Assembly: GCA_038501195.1 (NCBI GenBank)
Contig: JBBPUQ010000008.1
Span: 2,242,501 to 2,306,500, forward strand
Length of the DNA stretch: 64,000 nt
Reading direction: 5' to 3'
Source: Nemania diffusa
Lineage: Eukaryota; Ascomycota; Sordariomycetes; Xylariales; Xylariaceae
Numbering within the stretch: the stretch's first letter is position 1; the number at the start of each line of letters is the position of its first letter. A program made the position numbers and the translations under genes. This document shows, in pieces, positions 36,493-49,105 of the stretch. The notes beneath the pieces are model-generated. The model saw only the letters and a program-made list of their open reading frames with translations. It had not been told where the DNA came from and did no database searches.

Positions 36493-38091
36493 TCAAAATC
36501 CCAGCCTGGAGGAGAAGTATGACATGATCTCCTTCCGTTTGCCTTCAGGAATAACGTAAACGGGGTCAATTGGGCTGACTCTATCTTGTTCGTTATACAC
36601 CTGGTTTTCCTCAAGGTGAGGTAGGACCTCATATGTCCAAGAGGCCCCCATCTCATCTGTATCCGAGGACGAAATGCGTGTAACATGCTGTGCTGAGGAA
36701 AGGCCACTAAGAACATAACAAGTATGGTATGGATCCGAGGGTCTTGATTTTCGATTTTAGTTTTCACCTTACATCGTAATGCGCGGGTTTACTTACTGGT
36801 ATGGCTTATCCTTCATTCCACCTCGTGCTGTTTGGTCTTGTGCGCAGCAGAGAATGTAACGGACCAGTCCCTCACGGGAATACAAGTCATCGAGATTAGA
36901 AGAGGGGGATTCAAGGCTAGTTGCAATTGCTGGGCCGTGAATGGCGACTTCTACCAGGGGCCAGCAACCCCCGACCCAGTGGCTATAGCAGCCATCGACA
37001 AGCTTGTTGGTACGTCCACTAAGGCCACCCTCGGGGGCATATTGACGTGATGAGAGCCAAGAGATAAGGCGTGGTAGGTCAAGGTGCCTAGTATCAAATG
37101 TGAGTGCAAAACAACTTATTAGAAGTGCCGGTTGCCTGAGTGGATAGAGGATAGAGCGAACAGACCTAGGAAAGCTGCGATGTGGAGCATCGAGGATTGC
37201 AAGGCACCCCAGGGCACAGAATGCGTATGCACCATGGGCTTCAGCATTTGGCGTTGCCGAAATGCCGCCCTCGAAAGTTTGACCTACAAGATCAGTACGT
37301 ACGCTCGATCTCGATAAGTCTGCTTCCGGGCTGGCTTACAGCGGCTTACGTAGTCTGTTAAACCAGAAAAGAAATTCCCCAGTCCACTTTCGGAAGGGGA
37401 AGAATCGAGTGCCATTTCTAGGGGTAGCTGTAGCAGTGTAATCAGAACAACAGCGCAATAAGCACCCCTATATTCACAGTCAGAGGACACGCAGTTGGTC
37501 TGGAAGAAGCGAGACCTGCCTGACGTCGATCTCTCCCCCCAGCGTCAACCGAAACCCTCCCCCCGGCACCTTCAAAGTGCTTAACCATTTCCACATTGCT
37601 CGCCGGTCAATGACTTGATATGCAGACTCCCCGCCGACAATTGCCAGCGCTAGCACCATAGCATATGTAGTTGCTAGGTGAGATTGTTGGCCAAAACCGC
37701 CACCAAAGCCACCACTTGCGTTCTGGATTGAACGCGCTGTTGCCACGAGCGGTTCGCGGTACTTGGAAACGTCGGCTCCTAGGAGAGCCAACCCATTTAA
37801 ACACCAGTATAACATCCAGGGCCTGCTCGCATCAGACATAGTGAATGCGGCAGGAAGGGGTCCGAGGTTTTTCTCTAGGAATTTGATGTGTCGTTCCCGG
37901 TCGAGGGACGGAACTCCATAATCGTTGACAGGAACGCGCTCCCGCTTGCCTTCCAGGAACGCTCTACAATTGGCCTCCACGACATTTTGTTTGTTCGACG
38001 TATCGCTAATAAGTTGATCCTTGATTGGTGCCTGGGTAGTGAAAAGTTCCGGAACTATTCGAGGAGATTCTCTATAAAAAGAGTCGGCCAT
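36493..38091 (-). CDS. RAM1: Protein farnesyltransferase beta subunit
   Basis: Five exons (38091-37520, 37467-37340, 37283-37166, 37087-36797, 36742-36493) with introns of 52, 56, 78 and 54 nt give an unbroken 452-residue protein. Diagnostic stretches are 'SRPWMLYWCLNGLALLG', 'GGFGGGFGQQSHLATTYA', 'GGEIDVRGAYCAVV', 'EAHGAYAFCALGCLAIL', 'APEGGLSGRTNKLVDGCYSHWVGGC' and 'YHTCYVLSGLSSAQH'. The zinc ligands correspond to Asp304, Cys306 and His376, all present. With the alpha subunit it farnesylates CaaX proteins such as Ras and fungal a-type pheromone. The first intron has a GC donor (AG|GCAGGT) and is needed to keep frame. The 78-nt third intron is a multiple of three without stops. The frame is open upstream to a Met at 38271, but homology starts near MADSFYRESPRIVPEL, so 38091 is preferred. 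Confidence 0.93.
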
Positions 38092-41000
38092 TCTGTTCTC
38101 TTCATGAGGTTTTGGGATGCAATCTGCCGGTATATTGCGCCTCCGATGTACTATGGTTCTCTGCCGGGCCCTGGCTAGACTGGTTTTCACTGGCATGAAA
38201 AGTACGCGGGATATGAGTGCAGTTTGACGTCTCGACTGGATGCACGCGGCTGGAATGAAGTTGGGTTCCAAGAGCGGACAACAAGAGGTTGAAGTTTTGT
38301 GGGTTTCGCCTGCGCTACTTGAGTACCCAAAGGTAGGTAGGTGCTGACACCAACATTGAATGTAGATTAAGTTTAAGTTTAAGACTGACGTAAACTATTT
38401 ATATATAGGCTGTCCCTCCTTGTCTTTTCTGGCGCGCACGTTGCTTCTCAAGACACAAAACGTGTTATTGCTGAAAGCAGGTGCCTGCCATTCCTTTCGA
38501 CAGGCAGGTAGGATGTATCTAGGTACTGCCTTAGCATGGCAAGTCGGCAAAGCCCCGGCAAAACTTCCTCACTGGCAAAGGAGGAAACTATCGCTTTGTC
38601 CTAGCTGGGTCGGTGCTGCAAGTCCACCTCTTTTAATATAGAGCGATGTCTTCATTCAGTCTACTTTACATTATTGCTACTCACAACGTCAATATCCGAG
38701 ACAGTGGTCACAAGCCGCGGAATTTCGGGTCAATATTAGCCGAGAGCTGGTGGATGTGCGTACTGGATTGACATTACTGTTTCAAGGCTGTATTGCAGAG
38801 AACTGACAGTTGAAATGCTTGAGTAGGTGCCCCAGGCCATGATTGAGGAAGTGCTAAGTTGTTCGTCATGTGTTGTACCGTTTAGGGTTAGCTTGACGTA
38901 GTGCATCATGGTATCATGAGTACGAACGATTATCGATATCATGCTCTCGACTGATGAACTGACGTCCGGTTTGGCAAGGGACAATCCGCGTTTGCGACGA
39001 CACACTTACTATCTGCGTGCTCTCACCGTCAAGCTAGATCCTGACCGCAAGGTGCCACATAGTTAGAGAGCTTGAGCCTCAGTCTCAGCTGGCAGTTGGT
39101 TGGTATGTTTTTGGATAACTACCTGTCTATATAGCATGGCGCACGGTTTGCTCAATATCGCCGCCTCAGTATTAGTCTTACGTTGAAGCTAAGTAAGAAA
39201 CGACGTCTATCTACCTTAGGTGGGTAAATAGGTATATATCTATCTACATATGTAGTAGCTACCCTGTTGCCTCATAGTACACCTACCCACGCTGCAACAA
39301 GCTCAATTCTAAGGTTGCTAGCAGTGTAGGTATCCACTTAATACTCAGGTAATCAAGGACTAAAGAGCACATAACGTTAAATACAAAAATGCGGTAATTA
39401 TAATAGAGGGTTTGAACTGGATACATCCTGCGATAGCCATGTGAGATTTATGTTTGCCCTAAGTAATGTTTTGTAGGGACTATGTATCCCTTTCTCGGCA
39501 CCGTGACTTTAAAAGTGGAATAACGGGGCCGATCTAGATGCGTTTACACCCAATAAAACTATTATCCGAGCAATATTTATACTCTTATTGGGTATATGCA
39601 TCCTTGAGATCGGCCCCACTATGCAGGTTTTAAGTCACGGTGCCGAGTCAGCACCCAAAGGGATAGGGATACTACGAAAAGCTACGTAATCTCAATCGTC
39701 TAAGCCAATAGTGCCTAGGTACATGTATTGACTTAAGCATAAACGGTGGTGACCCTTAGCTATGTACTATCTATGTAGGTAAGCGTAAGTCAAATATAGG
39801 TACCAGGTGTTATTACCTGAGCGAGTACGCAATTAGGTACCTAGTTACGCATACCATTGAGAAACTATGTAAGATTCCTCGTATACAGGAACTAGTCTAG
39901 CAGGTACTAGTAGTCGGACCGTCATCTATCTATCAGGAATAAAAATCAATAAGAACTGGTTATATGTATACGCTATCTGATTGTGGACTACCTCGGCTTG
40001 ACTGGTTAGATGTTGCTTATCTCGGCTTTCCTGAAGGCTTGCCGATAAACCAGCCACATTTATGGCCGGAGCTGTCGGAGCAAAGCCCGGACAGAACCCG
40101 GAGATGCAATAAATCGCGAGAGTACCTGATACGGAATGGAGCCTCGCGTAATGTAGAAAAGTTATATCGCTTGATAGCTACCTATTCTGTATACCTATGT
40201 AACGAGTGATTCGACTACTACCCACCCCTTAATAGGTACGTATCTAGGTAAGTACCTAAGGCACATGGAATAGCGCTTTCGAGAGTTACATGAATGTAGC
40301 CGAGGAGAGTGGACGTATGCTAGAAACAGGCATGGTTCACGGCACCGACGATAAGCTACCCGTCTTACTGAACCAAGTTTAACTCCTTTAGACCGTAGCG
40401 CCTCACTCCCGCATACCTATAGTTTCTGTGAACAGCACAGTTCGAAAGCAGGCACCAACACGCTAAGTTGAAGAACCTATGTGTAACGCGTATGCTTCTA
40501 AGTGCTACGAGGCTTTTCTATTCCTACGATTATACTATTATGTTTGGGTGTAGTTAGATGAGGGCGCCTCGAAGTGTGCCGATCAGAGGCAAACGGAATT
40601 GCAACCGGATGTGGGCAGCTGAGATGATTTATGTTGAAGGTAGGGTTAGCGACAGCTATACTACGTGTTGTTCGAGGAAATAAACGTAACGTGACGTGAC
40701 ATGACGATGAGCCCTAATTAGAGCCAATAGCCATCTTTCTGATACTCGTACATAGGTATCACACCATTTCGCCATCTCTTGCATCCGAAGGAACTCTACT
40801 ATGTACAGTAGATAGGTATGTAGAGCTTTAAGAGGCTTGCCGTGCTGACCGGCAGACGGGTGGTGTGCACAGTAAGGATTAGCGGAACGACACTGCTGAG
40901 TACCTTCGAACCACCGTTTGTGCATGTCTTTAAGTCTCTTCTTGGCTTTGCTCCTTACCTATTCGGGGTACCCGGGGATGCAGAGAGATCGTCTGTCCTA

Positions 41001-42294
41001 CAGTAGGTAGCATACGTACTTGCTCGAGAAGCCGTTCTTGTACCCTACAAACATTTCTCTACCCTTCCTCCTGATGCTTCAACATAGTGAGACTTGCCAG
41101 TGGAGAGGCAATTCGTATTGACCCGTAGTTTGTTGACTACGTATGCTCTACGATCCATACGTGTCTGTCTGGTGGTTTCATCCTTTCTCTCATGTTTATG
41201 GAGTGAAAGAGGGTATTGAGTTCGAACGAGGATTACCCCTTGACAGACCCGCTTGATCTGCGTCAGACCCTCTGTCTGTATCGTCTGTACAGAGTACTGG
41301 AGGGTTAGACCACAGGGTATTTGAATGCGGGCGCACAAAAACGTTGAGGAGGCCCCTAATCTCTACATATCTAGGTAATCTGCAAACTGCGCAAATAGGA
41401 AATAGGAAATAGGGAAAGACGAGTACCGTGTGGGGAAGAGAGGAGAACTCCATGAAAATAGGTAGCCCCGCCAATCGATAGATAAAGTCAGTATGTAAGT
41501 ACTACGTAGAAGACCAACTACAAACTGGAGGCGCGCGCAAAAGGGTCGCCTGTTCGGACTGGGTCTGCCGTTGATTGGCTGATCTAGTTGATTTGGTCTC
41601 TCTTTGCTTCGCTTGGATAGCCCAAGTACCGCGTACAGTGCCCGGTGGCTGACCAGAGTTATCGACGCGGCTACGGCTTGGTCCGGGACGCTGGCAGGTG
41701 GCACATCAAGAGAAAACGGCGGCTTCTGATTGGCCCATGTGGGAGCTGTGGGCAGGGTACAGAATAGGTATGGCCACAACACCTCAGCGTCTGCCAACCA
41801 ACCTCCGCAAATCGTGACCGGGTAGTCCCCTGCCTGCGCTACCCTGGTGTCTCGCCCAGCCCCACGATGTTGACTTAAGTGGTCTACTGCTGGGAGAAGT
41901 GGGCTGGCAGGGAGGCGTCTATTGGGCAGAGCGAAGGAGCCTATGCAGCGACGTGCAGCTTGCAGGTGGGACCTACGACGCCAGCAAATGCACTTCTCAC
42001 CGCCAGTTTCCCGCCTGGGCTCGTACAACTGACTGCTTCTCTCTATTCAGTACGTCGCCCGCCGGAGACGCCCTTCCCCCCCCTAAGCCTCTCCTCCTGC
42101 CCTCGATCTCACTCGACCAGCGCTACACAATCTCACCTCCTCCACATCTAAACTTCCACATCTCTCACCTCAAGGTCGAGAGGGATCGCAACGAAAGAGC
42201 GGTGTCCCCTCTTGCAAGCTCATAATACTAGCGGCATTCTCCTCCAATCCTCCCACTCAATATTCTCCCTTTCCTTGCCTCCTGACTGACAACA
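38092..42294. other. 4.2-kb intergenic with MITE-like hairpin and long leader
   Basis: No supported gene. The 181-bp hairpin element at 39485-39665 is annotated separately. The last 250 bp before 42295 are CT-rich (from about 42050) and look like the 5' leader of the Zn-cluster gene. The 221-residue antisense ORF at 41363-42028 has no recognisable domain. Confidence 0.5.
39485..39665. mobile_element. MITE-like hairpin element with TA ends
   Basis: The two ends are long inverted repeats. Left arm: TATCCCTTT, then TCGGCACCGTGACTTTAAAA, GGGGCCGATCT and CACCCAATAA. The right arm, read as reverse complement, has the same blocks in the same order, with a 9-base insertion (GGGTGCTGA) after the first block. 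Arms are about 70-80 bp around a short loop near 39560-39585. Ends of TA...TA fit the TA target site of Tc1/mariner elements. No transposase is encoded, so it would be non-autonomous. Confidence 0.7.
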
Positions 42295-44897
42295 ATGACC
42301 CTCGAATTCAATGCCGCGGGGGGAGATGCGCTGCTGGACATGACGACTTCATTCGACCATCGGGACCGTTATCCGTACACCACCACCACCCGGACCACCA
42401 ATCCCGCATTATCGGCCGCTGCTATGCCTCCCACTCGGCATACCATGCCTTGGAGTATGGGACTTGATATGGCAGCCGCCAACGCCGCCGCCGCTGCTGC
42501 TGCGAGCCAGAACACCACGTCGAGCAATGTTTCTAGTGCATCCTCGCCAGGCGAGTCTCCTCACTCGCAGCACTCGCATTTACACTCGCACTCGCACTCG
42601 CAGACACATTCACCCACACAAGTGAACTCCAGTCCGTTGCAGCACTCGCCCTACCAAGGAGCCGTCACGCAACCGGGTCCCTCTGCAGCCCTTTTAACCG
42701 ACTGGACCCTGCTTCAGCATCAGCAGCAGCATCCACCTGTGCAGGATCTCTCACATTTTATTCAGGAGGGTGCCCTAATACCCTTCACATTTGGTCCAGC
42801 CTTCCAGACCAATGCAATTGAATATCTACCAGCAGCCACGCAGGCGGCCTTGGAATCCGGACTTGCTATGGATCAGAGCTTCAATAACGTATCGCCGATA
42901 GAAGACGGCCGCTCGATGCCGCAGCAATGGGACGGGGGAATGAGCATGGGAAACTGGCAAGATTTCGGGACGTCGTTACAGTATCCTGCGGATGGCCTCC
43001 CTAGGTTTCCCCACAGCATGGGGAGTCAGTCACCGACGGGTACTTATCTAGAGGTTTTGTCCCTACCGGGATCCAGTGATAATGGCTGGTCCCAGGTTGA
43101 GATGTATCAAAATTACGAAACCTACCAGCAGACACAGGCTCAGGCTTCGGCTCAAAATTCTGGCGCCATATTCAACCCCAGCCAGACACTTCATTTGCGC
43201 ACAAACTCTGATGCCTCTCATTCAGATGGTACTCGCCAACCTGTCGATTTCAACAATAGTAGCTACGAGGATCTGCCTTTCACCTATTCGCCCTTCTCGC
43301 CAGAGTCAGATACATATTCGGACCCCGCCAGTCATCGAAATTGCTTCCACGGTGAGGCTGCCCATTCGCACGAGATCATCAGCCCTGCGGCTGTTGTTGC
43401 CCCTGTTCCGATCAAGGCAGCAACAAACCCGACACGCCCCAGTCATGCTAGTGGATCTGGCGTTGCATCGCCACCTCACAACACCACCGCACGCAGGAAT
43501 TCGGGCCCCAAGAAGAGCCCGATAGCCAAGTCCACGAAGTCTGTTATTCGGCGGACATCAAACGGGAAGAAAGACGGTACGGTGGAGAAGAAGGTTGGTC
43601 GTAGAAAGGGTCCGTTACTTCCAGAACAACGCAAGCAGGCCAGCGAGATTAGAAAACTCCGAGCTTGTCTCCGGTGCAAGTTTCTCAAGAAAACTTGTGA
43701 CAAAGGGGAGCCTTGTGGTGGTTGTCAGCCATCGCACGCCCGTTTATGGCAGGTACCGTGCACTCGCATCGACATCAAAGATATCGGCTACTTTATGAAA
43801 GACTGGAAGGCTGATTATGAGCGACATCTTGGTCGTGGTGTCTCGGTCTACAACGTGAAGGGTTTTGCTCAGAAGGAAACGCTGATGTGGATCACCCACG
43901 GTTATGGATTCTGTCTACCTGTTATGGTTCGCGAGGTGTACGTTGCTGATGACAGCTGTTTTCAAGTTGATTGGGTCGAGTCCTATCAAATGGACCAGGA
44001 GCCTATCGAGTTTGAGTTAAAGACAGAGAGACTTGACGTCGGTGAAGGAGGTATTAACATGGAAGCCCTCGCTGAATATCTCGACAAACACATCGAAAGT
44101 GGCTTTGAAAACTTCATCGACGACCATTTTGAGGGCACTCCTTTCCTCACAGAGATATTCAAGACCGCATACCGATTCTATAACAAAGAAAAATCCCCAG
44201 TCATCCGAAAAGCTCTAAAGCTTGTCCTGGCCTATAACCTGACCATGCACATCACCTTGGTCGAGCAGCAAGGCTCTGAACAGACGTTGGAGGGTCAAAT
44301 TGATGACGAGGACTCGAAGTATTTCGGCAAATATGTTGCTCCTGTGATGATCAATTTCCAGATCAAGTGCGCTATGGCGGATATGTGGCGCGAGCTTCAA
44401 AAAGATATTCTTGAAGAGCTTTCGGCTCTGTACTCGAGCGTGTATAGTGGCGATCGCCTCAAGAACTGGCCCACCATTTTCATGCTCGCCTGTATCCTTT
44501 TGGCCGTCTGGGAGGAGATGCAATTTGATTGCCACTACAGGGTCCCTGACCCTGTCGCAGTGGAAAAATTCTGCTCTGATATGGAGTCAACTCCCGTCGG
44601 TGTCATTACCGGTCTTTTCCATGCCATCTCGCAGAAACTTCCGGCGTTGATTGACTGGGATACTCAGCGCCACGGCCACGTGCTGAACAACAACCCTGCT
44701 GTTTGTGAAGCTATGACAGAAGTGCGACAGCACGTTATGAAGCATGGTATGTGTGCAAATGTCTAAAACAACGGCATCAGCTAACCGAGATATTAGAATC
44801 CTATCTCCGATCAAGAAACACATCAAAGTTCGACAGATACGACTTCGACTCATTAGCGAACAAGTTCCTTTCCAAGTTGGTCATCAAATCTAACTGA
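42295..44897 (+). CDS. Zn(II)2Cys6-type putative transcription regulator
   Basis: Two exons (42295-44746 and 44797-44897; a 50-nt intron with GCTAAC branch point) give 850 residues. The short second exon encodes the C-terminus 'ESYLRSRNTSKFDRYDF...VIKSN'. Residues 1-450 are low-complexity, rich in Ser/Gln/His/Pro, with a polyalanine run and an SHSHSH stretch. A Lys/Arg-rich segment (about 400-450) precedes a cysteine cluster near 456-490: CLRCKFLKKTCDKGEPCGGC and a last Cys in 'RLWQVPC'. The spacing C-x2-C-x6-C-x5-C-x2-C-x11-C is a variant of the fungal binuclear zinc cluster, with an unusually long final gap. The C-terminal half is well structured but of unknown function. A nuclear DNA-binding role is inferred; no target is known to me. 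Confidence 0.85.
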
Positions 44898-45897
44898 GGT
44901 GATGTCGCATTTGAGTGAGATTTTTGCGCCCAAAACTATTCTTTTCCTTTGTTTGCGTCGTTATTATTTTTCCGTATGTGCAAATTGCTCGATACATTTA
45001 GCGACGGCGTTATCTGTGGACATCATCATCTTATGACGACTACCATACCAGCTGGCGATTCAACGTACTTCTTACTATTTCTGACTTAGCACTCGCGTCT
45101 CCCTGCTAGTCGCCCTTTTACGCATGCGATGTTTTACGACCATGTCATTCATGAATGCAAGCGATATTAACGTCATGTTCCCCCGGATTTACGACTACTC
45201 TGACGGCCTATTCAACGACTGTATGAATTGGAATTTTTATCGAATTTTTATTATCACAACGCGCAAGCGCGAAAAACGAGTTTCTGTTACGATTGGTTCA
45301 TGGCTTATGATTTGACCATTGCTATGGGATGAGAAACATATATGCAAGTGGAAGCGTTCTAAAATGCATAGATTACACAAAGAGCCCGCACTGGTTTTTA
45401 CGGCGGGCAGGCCGAGGATGGCCTAGATAGCTCTGACGAAGTAAGGCTGGACCGATGGACGGGGGTAGTTGGTGCTCTGGTCTTTGTGATAGAGAAAGCT
45501 GTTCTCTAATTGATACCTTGTTCTATTCTATTGAGCGTGTACGACAGCCACGATCTACATACAATGAGATATAATCAAATGACATCGCTAGCCGCGAAAA
45601 TCCTGTGATTCATGCACTGCTGTGCCACCTGATCACATATGCAATGGTCGTTTTTCTGTACGTGTAGGCGAATCCTACGGTTTGTGCGAGAGTTTCTAAG
45701 ATGCACGTGTGAGATATTGCAACCCACCACATGCACCCTCAAAGTTGATTTGGAGGTAGGCGAGGCGAAGTGGTATTGTCGAGCATTTCATGCTCTTCCA
45801 AGTGCTGAGGGGGAGGAGCTCGGAAGGTACTTTGACCGCCTGCAATACCTACCTAGTAATTTAGGTCCCTACCTGTATTAGGGTTGCAGTGATGTAC

Positions 45898-45943
45898 GTT
45901 AGGTGGGTAGGTTAGGTGGGTAGGTTAGGTGGGTAGGTAGCGC
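45898..45943. repeat. 13-bp tandem repeat (TAGGTGGGTAGGT), three units
   Basis: Three perfect head-to-tail copies, then a partial TAGGTAG-like end; immediately followed by ATCAT repeats near 45952-45965. Confidence 0.8.
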
Positions 45944-47822
45944 TGGCCGGATCATATCATATCATACCTCCTATCCATCAGTCTCACTCAGTGATCTTCC
46001 CGTGTCACCATGCTACCTATGCAGGACACTGCGACCACCACCATACGGCGTATGCTACAGCATGTATTCGCTAATTTTGGTTCTCGCCGTCATCTGTAGT
46101 CAGCTTCTAGAAAATTGGAAGGTGGTCTCTAGATACCCCTAGATAAGTGCGGCTGGGTTTTGGATTGATAGGTAGTGTGAAGCTTGGATGCTGGTAGTAT
46201 TGGCGTTGGAGTGCCCATGGTCGGATTGCTCCTTTATCGGCTGCCGTGTGGTGCGGATATGTCTCCGTTGATCGGGAACGTGTTTGCGGCCATATAGGAT
46301 ACAACCTACTTCGTGGCTAACTCGCCCCCCGATTTGAATGTTGAAGAATAAAGGGCTGTGTAGACTGTTGAAGTTACCTATTTGCCTTGTTGGTTACCTT
46401 GCGCGTTAGCACAGCACATAATGTCGGTGTGTATAGAATCGGCTGATGGATTGCTGACCGCTTGGCTTAACCGGCTCAATTTGTAGGTCCGGTGTTCGGG
46501 AAACGGGACCTGCAAGTCAGACGAGCGCGATATTTGCGATTGAGCACTGATGTTACGTACAGGTTACTGATGTGAGCGTTTCAAGAATGAGTTGATTTGG
46601 CCATCCAGAGTATATGATGCTAATAATGGAGTTTTGCGTCATCGTCCCGATGTAACATAAACAAATCTCGACAGTTGCTGCTGTTTCCTATTCGCCCTTA
46701 CCCGAAGCCCCTGAGTACTTGCATACGCAGGACCGCATATCTCTGTGCTCGGTAGCTAATTGTGAGGTCTTGCAGAAGATAATATATATCCCACAATCCC
46801 GCGATGTACGAGATTGATTTAGGTCTCGGTTCTTAAAGTACCTTTAACTACACTATCTTCGTGGGTGAGAGAGATTTCTAGGCACTGAAGCTAGCAGTTT
46901 TTGCAGAAGGGGACGTCGTCAGAGTAGGGCTTACCTAATTGCTATCGTGAATTGTAATCACGTTTGGGCTGAGTATTGTACCTACCTACCAATAACTCTA
47001 AATGCTGGTAATTATTTTAGCTCCTATCGAGTCGTACTTAAATTACTGTAATAGTCATGATTTGAACGATTTCAGGCTGGTAAGCTAAATTAGTCCAAGT
47101 TGTTAAAATGCATTAGTGACATAGGAGAAGGATGAGATGTCGTTAGTACCGTGAGGGCCCTTTAATATATGTACACACTGTAGATAATTTGTACCTTCTA
47201 CAGTAGCGCGCCAACCCGTTTCTTAGTTGAGAGCTTGCAAGGCAAACGGTATTCCTGTATTAGGTTGACAGTTGTAGAAAGGGCTTTGTCTCCTTATCAT
47301 AACCAGTTGATACTAGGGTAAAAAAAAACATCGTTTTAGCCAACAAATTCTTCGTGAGTACCTATCTAGAGACAAGAGCTATTTATCGCTTGTAACCAGA
47401 GTAAATTCTAAAATCATTTCCTTTTCATTATCCTTACGTTGTACTTTCTCTGGTGGTTAAAAAAATACCTTTGACAAGGAGTAGCTACAGAGTACCTAGG
47501 TACCTAGTTAAAAAGCTATTACTATTAGCTGGATTCAACATTCCATAACTCACTCTCTGTATCTAGTAGTAACAAGACTGGTAGAACTTCACGTTAGCAA
47601 CATGACGTAATGTTTGTTGAATATCTATCTAATATAGAGATTTCTTAGACGCTTCTGGATCTGGGGCTGGCTTTGTAGGTATTAGACTAGGTAGCGGCGG
47701 GTCTGACAAATTAGTCAGCTTCTCTGCTGGATAAGCCGCAAGCGTACAGAGTACAGATTCCAAGAAAAGTATTCTATGTAGTTTAACTTGGCCTGTTTAC
47801 TAGCTTTTTGAATGCTGCGAGC

Positions 47823-48025
47823 GCACCGTGACTTCGTATACCTAAGCGCTAGAGTTAGACCAGGGCAGAAAGCCAGCAAAATCAATAGATCCAAAACGCT
47901 TCGCTTTCCCGGGATCTGATTTGATTATAATGTACCTCCTCGAGTAATGTATACTGCTAAAAAGCCACTTTATATGCGTTTAAACAATGTAGATGATTAA
48001 CCGAGGGTTGAAAACGTCACGGTGC
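47823..48025. repeat. Inverted GCACCGTGAC pair, 203 bp apart
   Basis: GCACCGTGAC at 47823-47832 and its exact reverse complement at 48016-48025 bound a non-coding AT-rich stretch. The same 10-mer lies in both arms of the hairpin at 39485-39665, suggesting a decayed relative of that element. Outside the 10-mer the arms do not align well. Confidence 0.45.
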
Positions 48026-49100
48026 AGCTAAAGGTATGTACGCAACGATTCTTTTGTTTCAACATAATAATAATAAATAAGCACGTTCTTGATGTTATTC
48101 TACAATTATTAACTTCCTGATATTTATGCTTTTTTCAATAGTCATTTGTTTGTATTAATAATGAGCTGTGAGAAGGTACCGGATATCTACATACTTAGTA
48201 TCATGCGAAGAGGTATGACAACAAATGATATCGAGTTCATTTCTTGGACACGTGAGAAAACCGGGTTTCAGGAACAGGAATAGTCTGACTTGAACTTCTA
48301 TTCCATTTAATTTGCAGATCAGGCCAATCTTGAGGCTCAATTCCGCTAAGTTAGTTTTTAGATAACGCGCTGCTTCTCGTCAGTTGAATGATTAATGACG
48401 CAACTACCTACTCCGTACTATACCTATTCTATCCGTAAAAGGTAGGTAAGTAATATCAATCAGGCCGTGGGTAGGGGGCTATTATTGGCTTTTAGAGCTT
48501 TGCCAATAATGAGAAATAGCTACCCTTTTGTAGCTACCTAGGTACTACTGTGTATTTAACTGATAATGCCTCATTGAGCTGCTAAAGGCGTAAAAAGTCT
48601 ACTTCGAGAAGTCTACGTACACACAAAGTACAGCTCCATCCAATACTTGCACCTGTAGGCTAAGGTATTTACATACCTAGATACATGTGGATTACATATA
48701 GGTAGCGTTATCGTAAATAGTAGTAGGTACTCCACTTTAAACCACATGACGTCTGTCGATATAGCCCCATCATCGGCCATCTCGGTGCTTGGTTTAAACC
48801 TTCCGACAATGTATATTGTCCAAAAGCGAGAATTTGAGAGTAGTTACCAAACTAACCTGCGTGATTGCGTGGCTGAAAGAAAGGAAGTCGAGAGCTACAT
48901 ATATTTCCTTGCCCTATCTTTGTCAGCCCGATCTGCCTTGCCTTGCCTCCTACAAGTAGAAGAGTCTAGCCCCTTCGCGCGGTTTCCCCCGCTATTATCT
49001 ATCATTTAGCGCTAGTTGCCCCCCCGCTGCTGCCGGAGACCCCTGTAACCTCAGGGATTCACTGAACGGTGATGATTCACTCTATGGCTCCTAAGCTGTG

Positions 49101-49105
49101 ATTGG
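49101..49105 (-). promoter_or_regulatory. CCAAT box (reverse) of polyubiquitin
   Basis: ATTGG on the plus strand lies 273 bp upstream of the polyubiquitin ATG and upstream of its CT-rich leader. This suits a constitutive, strongly expressed fungal promoter. Inferred from motif and position. Confidence 0.4.

Noticed and set aside
36900..36960. Apparent frameshift in the farnesyltransferase beta gene near 'TSLESP'
   Set aside because: It came from miscounting a run of C. The plus strand has five G at 36904-36908, and with the correct count the frame runs unbroken into 'LYSREGLVRYIL'.
37120..37200. tRNA-like start (GCCGGTTGCCTGAGTGG)
   Set aside because: No matching acceptor stem or B-box, and the bases lie in intron 3 and exon 3 of the farnesyltransferase gene.
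41363..42028. 221-residue minus-strand ORF
   Set aside because: No recognisable domain; it lies antisense to the promoter and leader of the Zn-cluster gene and is GC-rich enough to stay open by chance.
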